NCBI GenBank assembly: GCA_030158665.1
Contig: JAOASM010000027.1
Location: 62,001-126,000 of the forward strand
Reading direction: 5' to 3'
Source of the DNA: Sediminibacterium sp.
GTDB lineage: Bacteria > Bacteroidota > Bacteroidia > Chitinophagales > Chitinophagaceae
Length of the DNA stretch: 64,000 bases
Shown here: in pieces, positions 44,951-53,000 of the stretch
How positions within the stretch are numbered: the stretch's first letter is position 1
Layout of the letters: each line of letters starts with the position of its first letter
Made by a program: the position numbers and the translations under genes
The notes under the pieces: model-generated
Seen by the model: only the letters and a program-made list of their open reading frames with translations
Databases searched by the model: none
Told to the model about the DNA's origin: nothing

Positions 44951-45763
44951 ATGAATAGTATCGAAATCATAGAAATAGTTAAATCTTCATTTTGCAATTT
45001 GACAAATTTTAAAGTCAGACAAAATGCAATTGAAGTAATAACAGCCTATTCAACAATCAATAGTAAATTTGTTTCAGTATTTATTACTTTTACCAATAAT
45101 AAAATTGTGCTAACCGATAATGGTTGGATAGACCAAAATTATTACGAAACTCCACTTTATGAAGATTCGGAAGATATTGTAGGAAAGATAATTTCCTCTT
45201 ACAAGAGTTCTTTCAATGTTAAATCAACATTAGATAATTCCGGCACTGAATATTACTATAAAACCTGCGAAAAAATTGAGCAAATTCCAAGTGCAATTTT
45301 CAATTTAGCTAATTTTTTAGTTGGAGTTGTTAACTCATTTTGTATTCAATATAAAGACGAGAAAGAAGAAAAAGAAAGAGAAACTTTTAGAAAAGACGCC
45401 AATAATTTTCTAAAGATAAATTATGCCGATAATGTAAGGTTACGTTCTGCGCTTGATGATTTTAAAGGAATTAAGTTCAATGCAATCGTAAATAAAGGAT
45501 CTAATTTATTTTTACTTACATATGTCACTGGTTCGACACAATATTATTTCGAAAATGATCTACGTAAATCTATTGTTAATTTTGAAATAGCAGTAAAATC
45601 AAAATTTAGAGATCAAATTAAAGAAAGAGTTACAATTATAAATGATAAGTCAGAAGGGTATTTGCCAGAAAAATCGTCTTCTATTCTTGAAATTCTCAAT
45701 GAAAAAATTACAAGAAAACCGATTAAATGGACAGAAAAAGAGCAACTACTTGAGTTGATATAA
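44951..45763 (+). CDS. DUF1828-like hypothetical protein, second gene of the operon
   Basis: 270 aa. N-terminal part matches the DUF1828 style: FVSVFITFTNNKIVLTDNGW (40-59) with an LTDnG motif, then a helical region. Between about 140 and 165 lies a charged stretch (KDEKEEKERETFRKDANN) that looks like a coiled coil. The C-terminal half (from 165) may form a second domain similar to DUF1829. Family names are by resemblance, not a search. Tightly spaced with both neighbours. Confidence 0.5.
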   Translation: MNSIEIIEIVKSSFCNLTNFKVRQNAIEVITAYSTINSKFVSVFITFTNNKIVLTDNGWIDQNYYETPLYEDSEDIVGKIISSYKSSFNVKSTLDNSGTEYYYKTCEKIEQIPSAIFNLANFLVGVVNSFCIQYKDEKEEKERETFRKDANNFLKINYADNVRLRSALDDFKGIKFNAIVNKGSNLFLLTYVTGSTQYYFENDLRKSIVNFEIAVKSKFRDQIKERVTIINDKSEGYLPEKSSSILEILNEKITRKPIKWTEKEQLLELI

Positions 45764-45765
45764 GA

Positions 45766-46263
45766 ATGATATTACTCAAAAATATATTAAAAGAAATTAT
45801 CTTGGAAAATTTAGTAGAAACTTCTAAACCGTTTCATATTGTAGTCGTATTTGATAAATCAGAAAATGATGAACTCGGTTTAATAACTGAAGGAGATTGG
45901 ATACCTTCATGCGAAAAGGGATATTGGCAGCGAATTGATACACCGAAATTTGACACACAAAAAACACATATACATATAGCAAAACAGAAACATATTAATA
46001 CTAAAAATAAACAAGTTGCATGGAATGATGATGGCACAAGGCACGACAAAAAATCTTTTAATCAAAACTTTAATGGAATTGAGAAAGCCAAGAAGATTGC
46101 TATAAAGGCATTAGGACTTTCGTCTGATGTTGTCTTGGAAAATTTAGAAGATAAATATAATGGTCAACTTCTACTTGAATCAATAGATTATTTACCAGCC
46201 AAAAGTTTTATTTTCATATTTCAAGTAGTAAATAGTAATAGGAAAAATATTTTGTTAAGTTAA
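45766..46263 (+). CDS. Hypothetical protein with HIH and WNDDGTRHD motifs, third gene of the operon
   Basis: 165 aa. Residues 68-70 are HIH (THIHIAKQKH) and 86-94 WNDDGTRHD, followed by KKSFNQNFNG. This resembles the DUF6367 type of small Bacteroidota protein, though that name is from memory only. His- and Asp-rich motifs suggest a metal-dependent enzyme or nuclease. It begins 2 bases after the previous stop. Followed by a gap with hairpins and then convergent genes. Confidence 0.5.
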   Translation: MILLKNILKEIILENLVETSKPFHIVVVFDKSENDELGLITEGDWIPSCEKGYWQRIDTPKFDTQKTHIHIAKQKHINTKNKQVAWNDDGTRHDKKSFNQNFNGIEKAKKIAIKALGLSSDVVLENLEDKYNGQLLLESIDYLPAKSFIFIFQVVNSNRKNILLS

Positions 46264-46438
46264 CAGGAAATCTATTATTTATATTAATACGATGATTATC
46301 GATTACATATTTAATTATATTTTCATTTTTCTAATACTTTACAGATTTAAAATTTGTCTGTTTTAAAACATACATTTTTGTTTCACTATCGAGAAATCTC
46401 GGATCTTTTTCAAGATTTCCTACTTTAACACAAATTCG

Positions 46439-46470
46439 CTAAGCAAATCAATTCGTATTGATTTGCTTAG
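46439..46470. terminator. Hairpin at the end of the convergent gene pair
   Basis: CTAAGCAAATCAAT and ATTGATTTGCTTAG pair perfectly (14 base pairs) around TCGT, overlapping the last bases of the minus-strand gene 46448-46873. No T run follows on either strand, so it is a weak terminator or another structured site. A shorter hairpin with TTTTT lies at about 46390-46410. Confidence 0.5.
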
Positions 46471-46873
46471 ATTTGGCTTCATCTATATAACTACGTATTG
46501 ATACAATTTGTTTCTTATCGACTTTTTCAGGTCGAGTTGGAAAATCAGGAAATGGTATAAATCCATTAATAGATTTTAAACCTTTAGCCTTTGTTTCCTT
46601 TTCTTTAGGTCTTGTAGAATAATATACAACTATTCCTATAGCCACAGCACCTGTATACCAGCCCCAATTTTTTCCGAAATGGTTTACTAATTTTTCGAAG
46701 AATGTAGGATTAGCATGAAACTGAGCTGCATCTAAATCTAGTGTAGGTGCTGGAGTTACATCAATTATATTATCTGCTGTAATCCCTCCTGCTTCCAATT
46801 GTATCGATTTGCTAATCTCAATTGGTTTGTTAAATAACAATTCTTGTATTGTTAATTCTCTATCTAGTACCAT
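46448..46873 (-). CDS. Hypothetical single-span membrane protein
   Basis: 141 aa. One membrane segment near residues 72-87 (WYTGAVAIGIVVYYST), with an N-terminal part rich in acidic residues and a C-terminal tail containing KKQIVSIRSYIDE. No known family. Overlaps the 3' end of the gene 46860-47327 by 14 bases, so the two form a minus-strand pair next to the integrase module. Probably mobile-element cargo or a structural accessory. Confidence 0.5.
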   Translation of the reverse strand: MVLDRELTIQELLFNKPIEISKSIQLEAGGITADNIIDVTPAPTLDLDAAQFHANPTFFEKLVNHFGKNWGWYTGAVAIGIVVYYSTRPKEKETKAKGLKSINGFIPFPDFPTRPEKVDKKQIVSIRSYIDEAKSKQINTN

Positions 46874-47327
46874 GTTCTGTATTTTTATTGTGAATAATTA
46901 CTGATTCCTTTTCTGCATCAATTCCTTCAATTCCATAATTGATTGCCCATAATATATATCTGTTAGTTGTTTTATTTACTGTCCTGGTTGAGTAAGTATT
47001 AAAATCAAACTCATTATATAGAAGGACATCCCTCCCTAGAGTTTTTTTACCTAGCTCCTTAAGCCGTTTTTCCCCTTGAGCTAGTATTTTATCATTGAGT
47101 TTAAGCTGTTTACTAAAATCATTGATTACCACACCTGTTACTGCTCTTTTATCGTTATTGTAATCGATTCGTGCTTGAGCATCAATAAATTTTTGACGTT
47201 TGTTTGTCGGGATGAATTTTCTGCCGGTTTGCAAACAAATTCTTTCCTCGTATTTGCGGTTTGAGGTTCGTTTGACTGGCTCCCTCACTTCAGGAGCTGC
47301 TTTTGGTATCCTTTTTAGTTTTTCCAT
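46860..47327 (-). CDS. Hypothetical basic protein with Cys-containing motif
   Basis: 155 aa, very Lys/Arg rich N terminus (MEKLKRIPKAAPEVREPVKR). The motif ICLQTGRKFIPTNKRQKFIDAQARIDYNNDKR (about 31-62) has a single Cys and looks like a short DNA- or RNA-binding element of the kind carried by Bacteroidota mobile elements. No enzyme motif seen. First gene of a minus-strand pair divergent from the 47477 regulator. Confidence 0.5.
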   Translation of the reverse strand: MEKLKRIPKAAPEVREPVKRTSNRKYEERICLQTGRKFIPTNKRQKFIDAQARIDYNNDKRAVTGVVINDFSKQLKLNDKILAQGEKRLKELGKKTLGRDVLLYNEFDFNTYSTRTVNKTTNRYILWAINYGIEGIDAEKESVIIHNKNTEHGTR

Positions 47328-47448
47328 AGCTATTTGTTTTGTTTTAAATATTGTATCTTAGTAAAATTACAAAGTAAGGCATTTGCAACCAAATAAGGTT
47401 ATAAATTCATTAAAAATAAATTAGTGTGTATATTTCGTAAAATATCCC

Positions 47449-47456
47449 TATTTTTG
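47449..47456 (+). promoter_or_regulatory. Candidate promoter -7 element for the MerR-like gene
   Basis: TATTTTTG matches TAnnTTTG, 20 bases before the start codon at 47477, with a predicted leader of about 14 bases. The intergenic region (47328-47476) also must hold the promoter of the divergent minus-strand pair. A TTAGTGTG sequence at about 47421-47428 repeats the half-site of the inverted repeat at 4689-4710. Confidence 0.45.
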
Positions 47457-47476
47457 TACTACAAAACCATAAAACC

Positions 47477-48430
47477 ATGAATTTAGACGTAGTAAACAAG
47501 GACTGGCTCTTGGAGAAACTATCCAATGAGCAAAGCATGATGGAGTTCGTGAGCTTCATTGACGGTCTATTGGAACCCAATTTCTCAATTTCTGCTCTAA
47601 ACCTTACCAGACAAGAACTTAACCTTTGGAAGGCGGAAGGATTGATTAAGTCAAATGATTCCGAGTTAAGGGAGTGGGTAAGGGTAAATTTCTTTGACTT
47701 TATCTGGCTTAAAATGGTTGATATAATGCGTCAATCCAAGATCCCATTTACAGCTATTAATAAAATAAAAAAGGAGTTCTTTGAGATTAATGACGAGGAC
47801 CTGAAGCAGCTTTTAAGCAATTCTTTTAATCAAGGGAGGGGCGAAATACCCGATAGTGAAGTAATGACTTTGGTACACAAGGAGTTAGTTGCACAAGATT
47901 ATCCACCAGCAGTGATTGCGCTATTTAAAAGATACTTCCCTCCATTTAACCTTTTTGTTTTTGGGTTAATGATTGATCGTAATCCAATAGATATATTGGT
48001 TAATACTGATGGGGAGACTGTCTACTTAAATCCTAATCAACTTGCACAAACTAATGTTACTGAAGCGTTAGTTGCTTTTTTAAGTAAACCATTTATTGGG
48101 GTGCCGATGCATACATTGCTAGATGACTTTTACGACAATCCAAAAATTAAACTTGCAGAACAGCAGCAAGTTAGTAACCTTACCAAACTTGAAACCAAAG
48201 TGTTAGGCTTATTAAGAAAAGAAAACATAAAGGAGATAAGAATCAGATTTAATAAGCAACTAAAAGGTGAAATTATAATTGAGCATGTTAAATATGCGAA
48301 TCCAGATGTGCTTTTAAAAAATGTCCATCAAATATTAGAGCGTGGAAAATACAGTACTATTAAAATAGTGCAAGAGAATGGACATATTAAAATATTTGAG
48401 GAGGTAATTAAAGAAAAGATATCAATCTAA
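47477..48430 (+). CDS. MerR-like HTH regulator or element-encoded protein
   Basis: 317 aa. The first 110 residues resemble a MerR-type winged HTH: LTRQELNLWKAEGLIK, REWVRVNFFDFIWLKMVDIMRQ and IPFTAINKIKKEFF. The rest has no clear ligand or enzyme domain. It precedes the small HTH protein and the integrase on the same strand, so it likely controls or assists the element. A dedicated promoter is predicted upstream. Confidence 0.65.
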   Translation: MNLDVVNKDWLLEKLSNEQSMMEFVSFIDGLLEPNFSISALNLTRQELNLWKAEGLIKSNDSELREWVRVNFFDFIWLKMVDIMRQSKIPFTAINKIKKEFFEINDEDLKQLLSNSFNQGRGEIPDSEVMTLVHKELVAQDYPPAVIALFKRYFPPFNLFVFGLMIDRNPIDILVNTDGETVYLNPNQLAQTNVTEALVAFLSKPFIGVPMHTLLDDFYDNPKIKLAEQQQVSNLTKLETKVLGLLRKENIKEIRIRFNKQLKGEIIIEHVKYANPDVLLKNVHQILERGKYSTIKIVQENGHIKIFEEVIKEKISI

Positions 48431-48524
48431 AATTATATGGTACTGAATACCCCAGACCTTAATAATCATAATGTTAACATATGGGATACCCCCGGTGTTA
48501 GCACGCCAATTAAATCTAACAAAG

Positions 48525-48806
48525 ATGGCAGACAATTACATCCTTTTAAATAAAAAGGAATTACAAGAGCTGATTGAAACAGCTGTAAAAAACGCAATGG
48601 AGGAATTTATTACAACTCCAGTAATGGGGGACATTCCCAAGGAGGAAATGTGGTCAAGACAAAAAACAGCCGAAGTGTTGGGAATTTCTCCACAAACAGT
48701 TTCAGCAATGGTGCTTCGAGGTCAGCTTGATGCAGTCAAGCCGGGCCGAAAGTACAAATTTTTGAAAAGTAAAATCTATGCGTTTTTAGCTAACAAAAAA
48801 AATTAA
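48525..48806 (+). CDS. Excisionase-like helix-turn-helix protein
   Basis: 93 aa. Residues 42-90 form a HTH_17/MerR-type domain: WSRQKTAEVLGISPQTVSAMVLRGQLDAVKPGRKYKF. Proteins of this kind act as excisionases or regulators and often precede integrases. Start taken at ATG 48525, as the longer frame from 48471 adds 18 residues lacking HTH features. The integrase ATG is 5 bases after its stop, so they are probably co-transcribed. Confidence 0.78.
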   Translation: MADNYILLNKKELQELIETAVKNAMEEFITTPVMGDIPKEEMWSRQKTAEVLGISPQTVSAMVLRGQLDAVKPGRKYKFLKSKIYAFLANKKN

Positions 48807-48810
48807 AACA

Positions 48811-50109
48811 ATGGGAGTAAGATTTTCGCTCACTAGAGCAAATGCAGAAGTCACCACTGTTAGATGTAGCGTTTCCGTAGATGGCACCCGTACGTTTTTA
48901 CATACGGGTGTTTCTATTGAGAGGAAGCAGTGGGATTTTAAAAGACAGTTTATTATACCACAGGTTGGTAGATTGTCAACATCAAGCAAAGCAAAGAAGT
49001 TAAGAGAGTTAGAGTTATCTATACTGGAACTTATAGATGTATACAAGTATGGTAAGCCTAAAATTAACTTTATTGAGTTTGAGAAACGACTACATTTACT
49101 GATTGATAATCCAAGAGCGAGGTCTAACCGCCCCAAGCAGTTAGGCACGGCGCAGTCTTCGGATTCGATGTTGGTGTTCATGGATTTATTTATTAAACAT
49201 TCCGAGGAAGGGCTTAGACTTTCTCCTGCGCGCAAGAAACTTAAAACGTCTACATTATATAGTTTTAGAGCTACCAAAAAAATGGTTGAAAAATATTTTA
49301 AGCTTAATAATTTAGATTTAAGACTGGGAGAATTTGATCAAACCCACCTTGACGGACTCAGCAATTACTTAATTGAGGAGGAAGGTTGGTCTTTGAATAC
49401 GCACGCAAAACTCATGATGGATCTTTTGCAGGTATATAAATATGCAGTTAAATTAAAGCGACTACCAGTAACTATTTTATCGGAGTTGGTTTTTGATACA
49501 CGTAGGGAGGAAACGGATAGTATCTATTTAACTGAGGTAGAAATTTTACAATTACTGGACGTGACAGATTTTGATGATCCTGAACATGAATTGGTAAGAG
49601 ATGTATTTGTGATTGGTTGCTTCACAGGAATGCGCTTTTCTGATTATAGTGTTTTGGATCCTGCTGCAATCAGAGACAACCGTTTGTCTTTTATTCAAGC
49701 AAAGACGGGTGCGAAGGTTACCATTCCAATTCATTCAATTGTGAATACAATTCTTACAAAGTACAATTATGTTTTACCTGATGTACCTCCCAATAATAAG
49801 TTTAATTCAATCATAAAAAAAGTAGGTGAGAAGCTACCTTGTTTGCATGTTCCGTTTACTAAGCAAATCACTTATAAACGTGAACAAACAGAAGTTGTGC
49901 GCATGAAGTATGATTTCCTTCAAACGCACACCGCGCGCCGTTCTTTTTGTTCCAATGAATATTTAAAGGGAACAGACCCGATGATCATCATGGCGATTAG
50001 TGGGCATAAGTCACACAAGTCATTCATGAGATACATCAAAGTTTCAAACGAACAATTCGCAGATAAAATGGCAAAAATATGGGAAGAAAGAGAGATGGCT
50101 GGAGTGTAG
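48811..50109 (+). CDS. Tyrosine recombinase / integrase
   Basis: 432-aa site-specific recombinase of the Bacteroidota transposon/ICE type. An N-terminal arm-binding domain (residues about 1-100) and core-binding domain (about 120-225) precede the catalytic domain. Active-site residues visible are Arg275 (TGMRFSDYS), Lys298 (IQAKTGAK), His373 and Arg376 (HTARRSF), His399 (GHKS) and Tyr408 (MRYIKV). It catalyses strand exchange at att sites; none is proven here, though a 22-base near-repeat is found at 4689 and 50302. Followed by a strong hairpin at 50113. Confidence 0.92.
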   Translation: MGVRFSLTRANAEVTTVRCSVSVDGTRTFLHTGVSIERKQWDFKRQFIIPQVGRLSTSSKAKKLRELELSILELIDVYKYGKPKINFIEFEKRLHLLIDNPRARSNRPKQLGTAQSSDSMLVFMDLFIKHSEEGLRLSPARKKLKTSTLYSFRATKKMVEKYFKLNNLDLRLGEFDQTHLDGLSNYLIEEEGWSLNTHAKLMMDLLQVYKYAVKLKRLPVTILSELVFDTRREETDSIYLTEVEILQLLDVTDFDDPEHELVRDVFVIGCFTGMRFSDYSVLDPAAIRDNRLSFIQAKTGAKVTIPIHSIVNTILTKYNYVLPDVPPNNKFNSIIKKVGEKLPCLHVPFTKQITYKREQTEVVRMKYDFLQTHTARRSFCSNEYLKGTDPMIIMAISGHKSHKSFMRYIKVSNEQFADKMAKIWEEREMAGV

Positions 50110-50112
50110 ATA

Positions 50113-50147
50113 GTTGTAGCAACTGCATGCAATGCAGTTGCTACAAC
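50113..50147. terminator. Perfect 15-base-pair hairpin after the integrase
   Basis: GTTGTAGCAACTGCA and TGCAGTTGCTACAAC form an uninterrupted stem around TGCAA. It begins 4 bases after the integrase stop. The following sequence (TCATTTTC) has only a short T run, so it may be a terminator, a transcript stabiliser or part of a recombination site. Confidence 0.6.
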
Positions 50148-50301
50148 TCATTTTCAGACCCCTGTATTATTTGCAAAAACATCAAGGGTGCACTAACTAA
50201 AGAAACTAATTTAGTGTGATTTTGAAAATTAAAATTGGGAGAAATTGGCCTCGTGCACACGGTCACTTAACTCAATGAATATCAATTAGTTATAGCCATA
50301 T

Positions 50302-50323
50302 ATTAACTTGGTCCACACTAATT
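50302..50323. repeat. Right copy of the 22-base near-repeat (possible att site)
   Basis: Matches 4689-4710 at 19 of 22 positions; the last 15 bases are identical. It lies 193 bases after the integrase stop. Unlike the left copy it is not palindromic. As an att candidate it marks the right end of a 45.6-kb interval. This depends on one repeat and could be chance. Confidence 0.45.
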
Positions 50324-50407
50324 ACGTATAAATACTCTAAAACAGCATCGGTTAAAAGTATATCATTATACCCTTCGGTATCAGATGGTTTCATTATTTG
50401 TTAAAAA

Positions 50408-50449
50408 TTTCGAATATTTCGTTTATTTCGATTGTTTCGTTTAATTTTG
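50408..50449 (+). promoter_or_regulatory. Antitoxin promoter with four 9-base-spaced TTTCG units
   Basis: TTTCG occurs at 50408, 50417, 50426 and 50435, exactly every 9 bases, and the TAnnTTTG element TAATTTTG follows at 50442-50449. The start codon is at 50470. The units overlap the expected -33 region, so they may be operator sites for the HTH antitoxin. Confidence 0.6.
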
Positions 50450-50469
50450 GATTCTAAAGTACATAATTT

Positions 50470-50925
50470 ATGAGAACATTAGATCCAATAAGGAGACCAT
50501 CAAAATCTGAGCAAAAAATTGCATCAGAATCTTATGAGACGTTATCTGCAGTTCTTGATCAATTAGATACAGAAAATACAGATATTGAAATTGATGAAAC
50601 GCACGATAAAATCAAATTGCCTTTATCAGCTTTAAGGCTATTAACTGAAATTCTAAAATCAATGAGTGAGGGTAAGCCAATTTCAATCGTGCCAGTAGCA
50701 ACGGAAGTGACTACACAGAAAGCAGCAGAAATACTTGGTTGTTCACGACCTCATTTAGTAAAGCTACTTGAGGATGGAGTAATAGCATTCAATAAAATAG
50801 GGAAACACAGAAGGGTAAAATTTGAAGATTTAATGAACTATCAAAGGAATATGAAAGAGCATCAAAAACAACACATAATTGATATTATGCAAACAGATGA
50901 AGAAACAGGACTCTATGATTCATAG
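50470..50925 (+). CDS. HTH antitoxin (excisionase-type DNA-binding domain)
   Basis: 151 aa. The N-terminal part (residues 1-75) is acidic and probably contacts the toxin; residues about 78-122 (VTTQKAAEILGCSRPHLVKLLEDGVIAFNKIGKHRRVKFEDLMNY) are an excisionase-type HTH that should bind the promoter. The order HTH protein then PIN toxin, overlapping, is a recognised toxin-antitoxin layout. The repeated TTTCG upstream suggests autoregulation. Start chosen at the only ATG. Confidence 0.82.
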   Translation: MRTLDPIRRPSKSEQKIASESYETLSAVLDQLDTENTDIEIDETHDKIKLPLSALRLLTEILKSMSEGKPISIVPVATEVTTQKAAEILGCSRPHLVKLLEDGVIAFNKIGKHRRVKFEDLMNYQRNMKEHQKQHIIDIMQTDEETGLYDS

Positions 50926-51478
50926 TGTTCGATTCATAGCACTATTAGACACAAATGTGATTTACCCAATAATTAGTAGGGACTTGTTATTTTGGTTCGC
51001 ATATTACGATCTTTATACTCCAAAGTGGAGTAATAATATATTTGATGAATGGCGTGATGTAATGATTAGAAAAGGAGTTTCAGAGAGTGATGCTATAAAT
51101 AGAACGAATAAAGCAAATTTAGCCTTCCCAGATGCCTGTGTGAAAAACTATGAAAGTTTAATTGAAAATTTAAAGTTGCCTGACGAAAAAGATAGGCATG
51201 TTTTAGCTGCTGCGATTAAGATAAATGCCAATATTATAGTTACAAATAACCTTAAAGATTTTCCAGCTTCATATTTAGACAGTTTTGGTCTTAAGGCAAA
51301 ATCTTTAGATGATTTTTTTACAGACATTATTGATCTTAATCAAGATAAAGCAATTGAGGCTTTTAGGGAAATGGTTCTTCATAAAAAAAATCCCCCACTT
51401 GATGCATTTGTTGTTTTGGATCAATTCAGGAAAATCAATTTAAATGATACTGCGAATTATCTTCACGCACTTCTATAA
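50915..51478 (+). CDS. PIN-domain toxin (ribonuclease)
   Basis: 187 aa. PIN motifs visible: FIALLDTNVIYP with Asp12, an acidic FDEWRD region, DEKDRHVLAAAIKI with the second Asp, and NIIVTNNLKDFP. PIN toxins cleave RNA and are held inactive by their paired antitoxin. It overlaps the antitoxin gene by 11 bases. ATGs at 50897 and 50915 are both possible; 50915 places the LLDTNV motif near the N terminus as usual. The stop overlaps the minus-strand gene 51473-52012 by 6 bases. Confidence 0.85.
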   Translation: MIHSVRFIALLDTNVIYPIISRDLLFWFAYYDLYTPKWSNNIFDEWRDVMIRKGVSESDAINRTNKANLAFPDACVKNYESLIENLKLPDEKDRHVLAAAIKINANIIVTNNLKDFPASYLDSFGLKAKSLDDFFTDIIDLNQDKAIEAFREMVLHKKNPPLDAFVVLDQFRKINLNDTANYLHALL

Positions 51479-52012
51479 CTTCACCCCCTTCACCACCTCC
51501 CCAGGTGCCAACAATCTCGTATGATCCAATAATTCCACTATCGCCATAGTTTTACGTGTTTTCAGGTCACTCAGTCCTTTAATGATGGAGTAAGAATCCT
51601 TTAATAAATAAAATACATTAGTTGTGAGGTTGAGGGTTCTTGGTTGGTTGTAAATTTTAGGTCCAATATGTTTTTCATAGAATGTATTGATATCTCTTAA
51701 ATCTGCTGCATAATTCGCATTGATTCTTTTAAATTGTCTGGTACTATTTGCTGTGATTAAATCACTGCTTAATTGATACACCCATCCATCTACCAGCCAA
51801 CGCATTGTATTATAAATGGCGAGTGCGCTGTCTTTATTGCTTTGATCCAATTTATCATTCTTTAAGTTGGTGGTTAAATAGAGTTCGCTACTGTATTTAA
51901 TTTCAATCAATCGATTCATCAATCCTTGTTGGGGCTGCGCTAGCGCAGACCCACAGATCAATAGAAACATTAAAAAGGTGAAGACTGTTTTTTTATTGGT
52001 TATGATTTTCAT
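51473..52012 (-). CDS. Secreted hypothetical protein, partner of the metacaspase gene
   Basis: 179 aa. A clear signal peptide (residues 1-25, ending CGSALAQ) precedes a helical mature part with many Asn, Asp and Leu and no known motif. It lies 12 bases downstream of the metacaspase gene on the same strand, so the two form an operon. Could be a metacaspase substrate, inhibitor or structural partner, but nothing in the sequence decides this. Confidence 0.6.
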   Translation of the reverse strand: MKIITNKKTVFTFLMFLLICGSALAQPQQGLMNRLIEIKYSSELYLTTNLKNDKLDQSNKDSALAIYNTMRWLVDGWVYQLSSDLITANSTRQFKRINANYAADLRDINTFYEKHIGPKIYNQPRTLNLTTNVFYLLKDSYSIIKGLSDLKTRKTMAIVELLDHTRLLAPGEVVKGVKL

Positions 52013-52024
52013 AATTGTAATTTT

Positions 52025-52822
52025 TTATTGAAAGAATTTTTGTGTCGCAAGTAGGCCTTCGCTTTGTGGGTTTTGTTCATAGCCATTATCCATTAAATCA
52101 ATGTTTACATATTTCACAATCTCCTGCATGCTCACATCCTGTCCATAGATGCTAAGGTTCTTGATTAAGTAATGGGTGAATGCACCATTGAATCGGTTAT
52201 TAATAAAGGCGTCTGCACTCAATTGGTGGGAGGCGCATCCACTTAACAATGCACCTCGTAACGGCGCTATAGCTGTACCCATGCTGGTGATTGGATGAAT
52301 ATTTGGGTTAGCGGTATTGGCCGATTTGAATCTACGAAAACGGGTAACCTGTGTTGGATGCGCTATTGGGTCTGGTTTTCTCGACAAATCAGCTGAGTGG
52401 CAACTATCCGATATCCATACAAAATGCACGTCATGGGGGATGGTAGCGAAGATCTTGGCAAATTCCTTATCCCTGATGGCCGTATGGGGATCCTGGTTAA
52501 AGTCATAGGGGCAGATGATTTCATCTAAGCCGTCTTTTTCATGGAGGGGACCCTGGCTAGGTATTTGAGCGCCATGCCCACTATAATGAAATAACAATTG
52601 GTCTCCTGAGGATACCCCATTGATCAACCATTGTAATGCGTCTAAAATGCCTTTTTTAGTGGCACGATGGTCCAATACAGTTTTAATATTAGTAATATCA
52701 TATTTGGAATTTTTGACTCCAATAAATTGGGCCATATCCAACACATCATTTACACAGCCTCTTAAATCATTCCCATCGGATGGATAATTGTTGATCCCTA
52801 CAAGTAGTGCTTTGTTGTTCAT
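52025..52822 (-). CDS. Metacaspase-type caspase-family protease
   Basis: 265 aa with the caspase fold and dyad: His83 in FHYSGHGAQ and Cys141 in WISDSCHSADLSR. Other family landmarks are KALLVGINNYP at the start, LRGCVNDVLDM and the Asp-rich GLDEIICPYDF. No signal peptide, so it should act in the cytoplasm, unlike its secreted neighbour. Prokaryotic metacaspases are Arg/Lys-specific and often calcium dependent; specificity here is inferred. The Arg-rich linker between Cys and C terminus could be a self-cleavage site. Confidence 0.9.
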   Translation of the reverse strand: MNNKALLVGINNYPSDGNDLRGCVNDVLDMAQFIGVKNSKYDITNIKTVLDHRATKKGILDALQWLINGVSSGDQLLFHYSGHGAQIPSQGPLHEKDGLDEIICPYDFNQDPHTAIRDKEFAKIFATIPHDVHFVWISDSCHSADLSRKPDPIAHPTQVTRFRRFKSANTANPNIHPITSMGTAIAPLRGALLSGCASHQLSADAFINNRFNGAFTHYLIKNLSIYGQDVSMQEIVKYVNIDLMDNGYEQNPQSEGLLATQKFFQ

Positions 52823-53000
52823 AAAAAATAGTTTGGTTGACTAAATCTAGGATTAAAATAGGCCGTTCCAAATTTTATTTTTACTTTTAGTGATGCGGAT
52901 CAAACGCTTATATAGAAAGGATTCTAAGCGATTGCTTCAAACATTTACTGCGCTTAGTTCCTTGTTTTTAACACTTAGAAAATTTGCTAAAAAATAATTT

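Larger units (their letters stand above)
50148..50469. other. Non-coding stretch with possible att repeat and antitoxin promoter
   Basis: No gene seen in these 322 bases. They contain the 15-base exact repeat TGGTCCACACTAATT (50309-50323) that also occurs at 4696-4710, a GTATAAATACT core at 50327, four TTTCG units (50408-50439) and a TAnnTTTG element (50442-50449). Confidence 0.6.
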
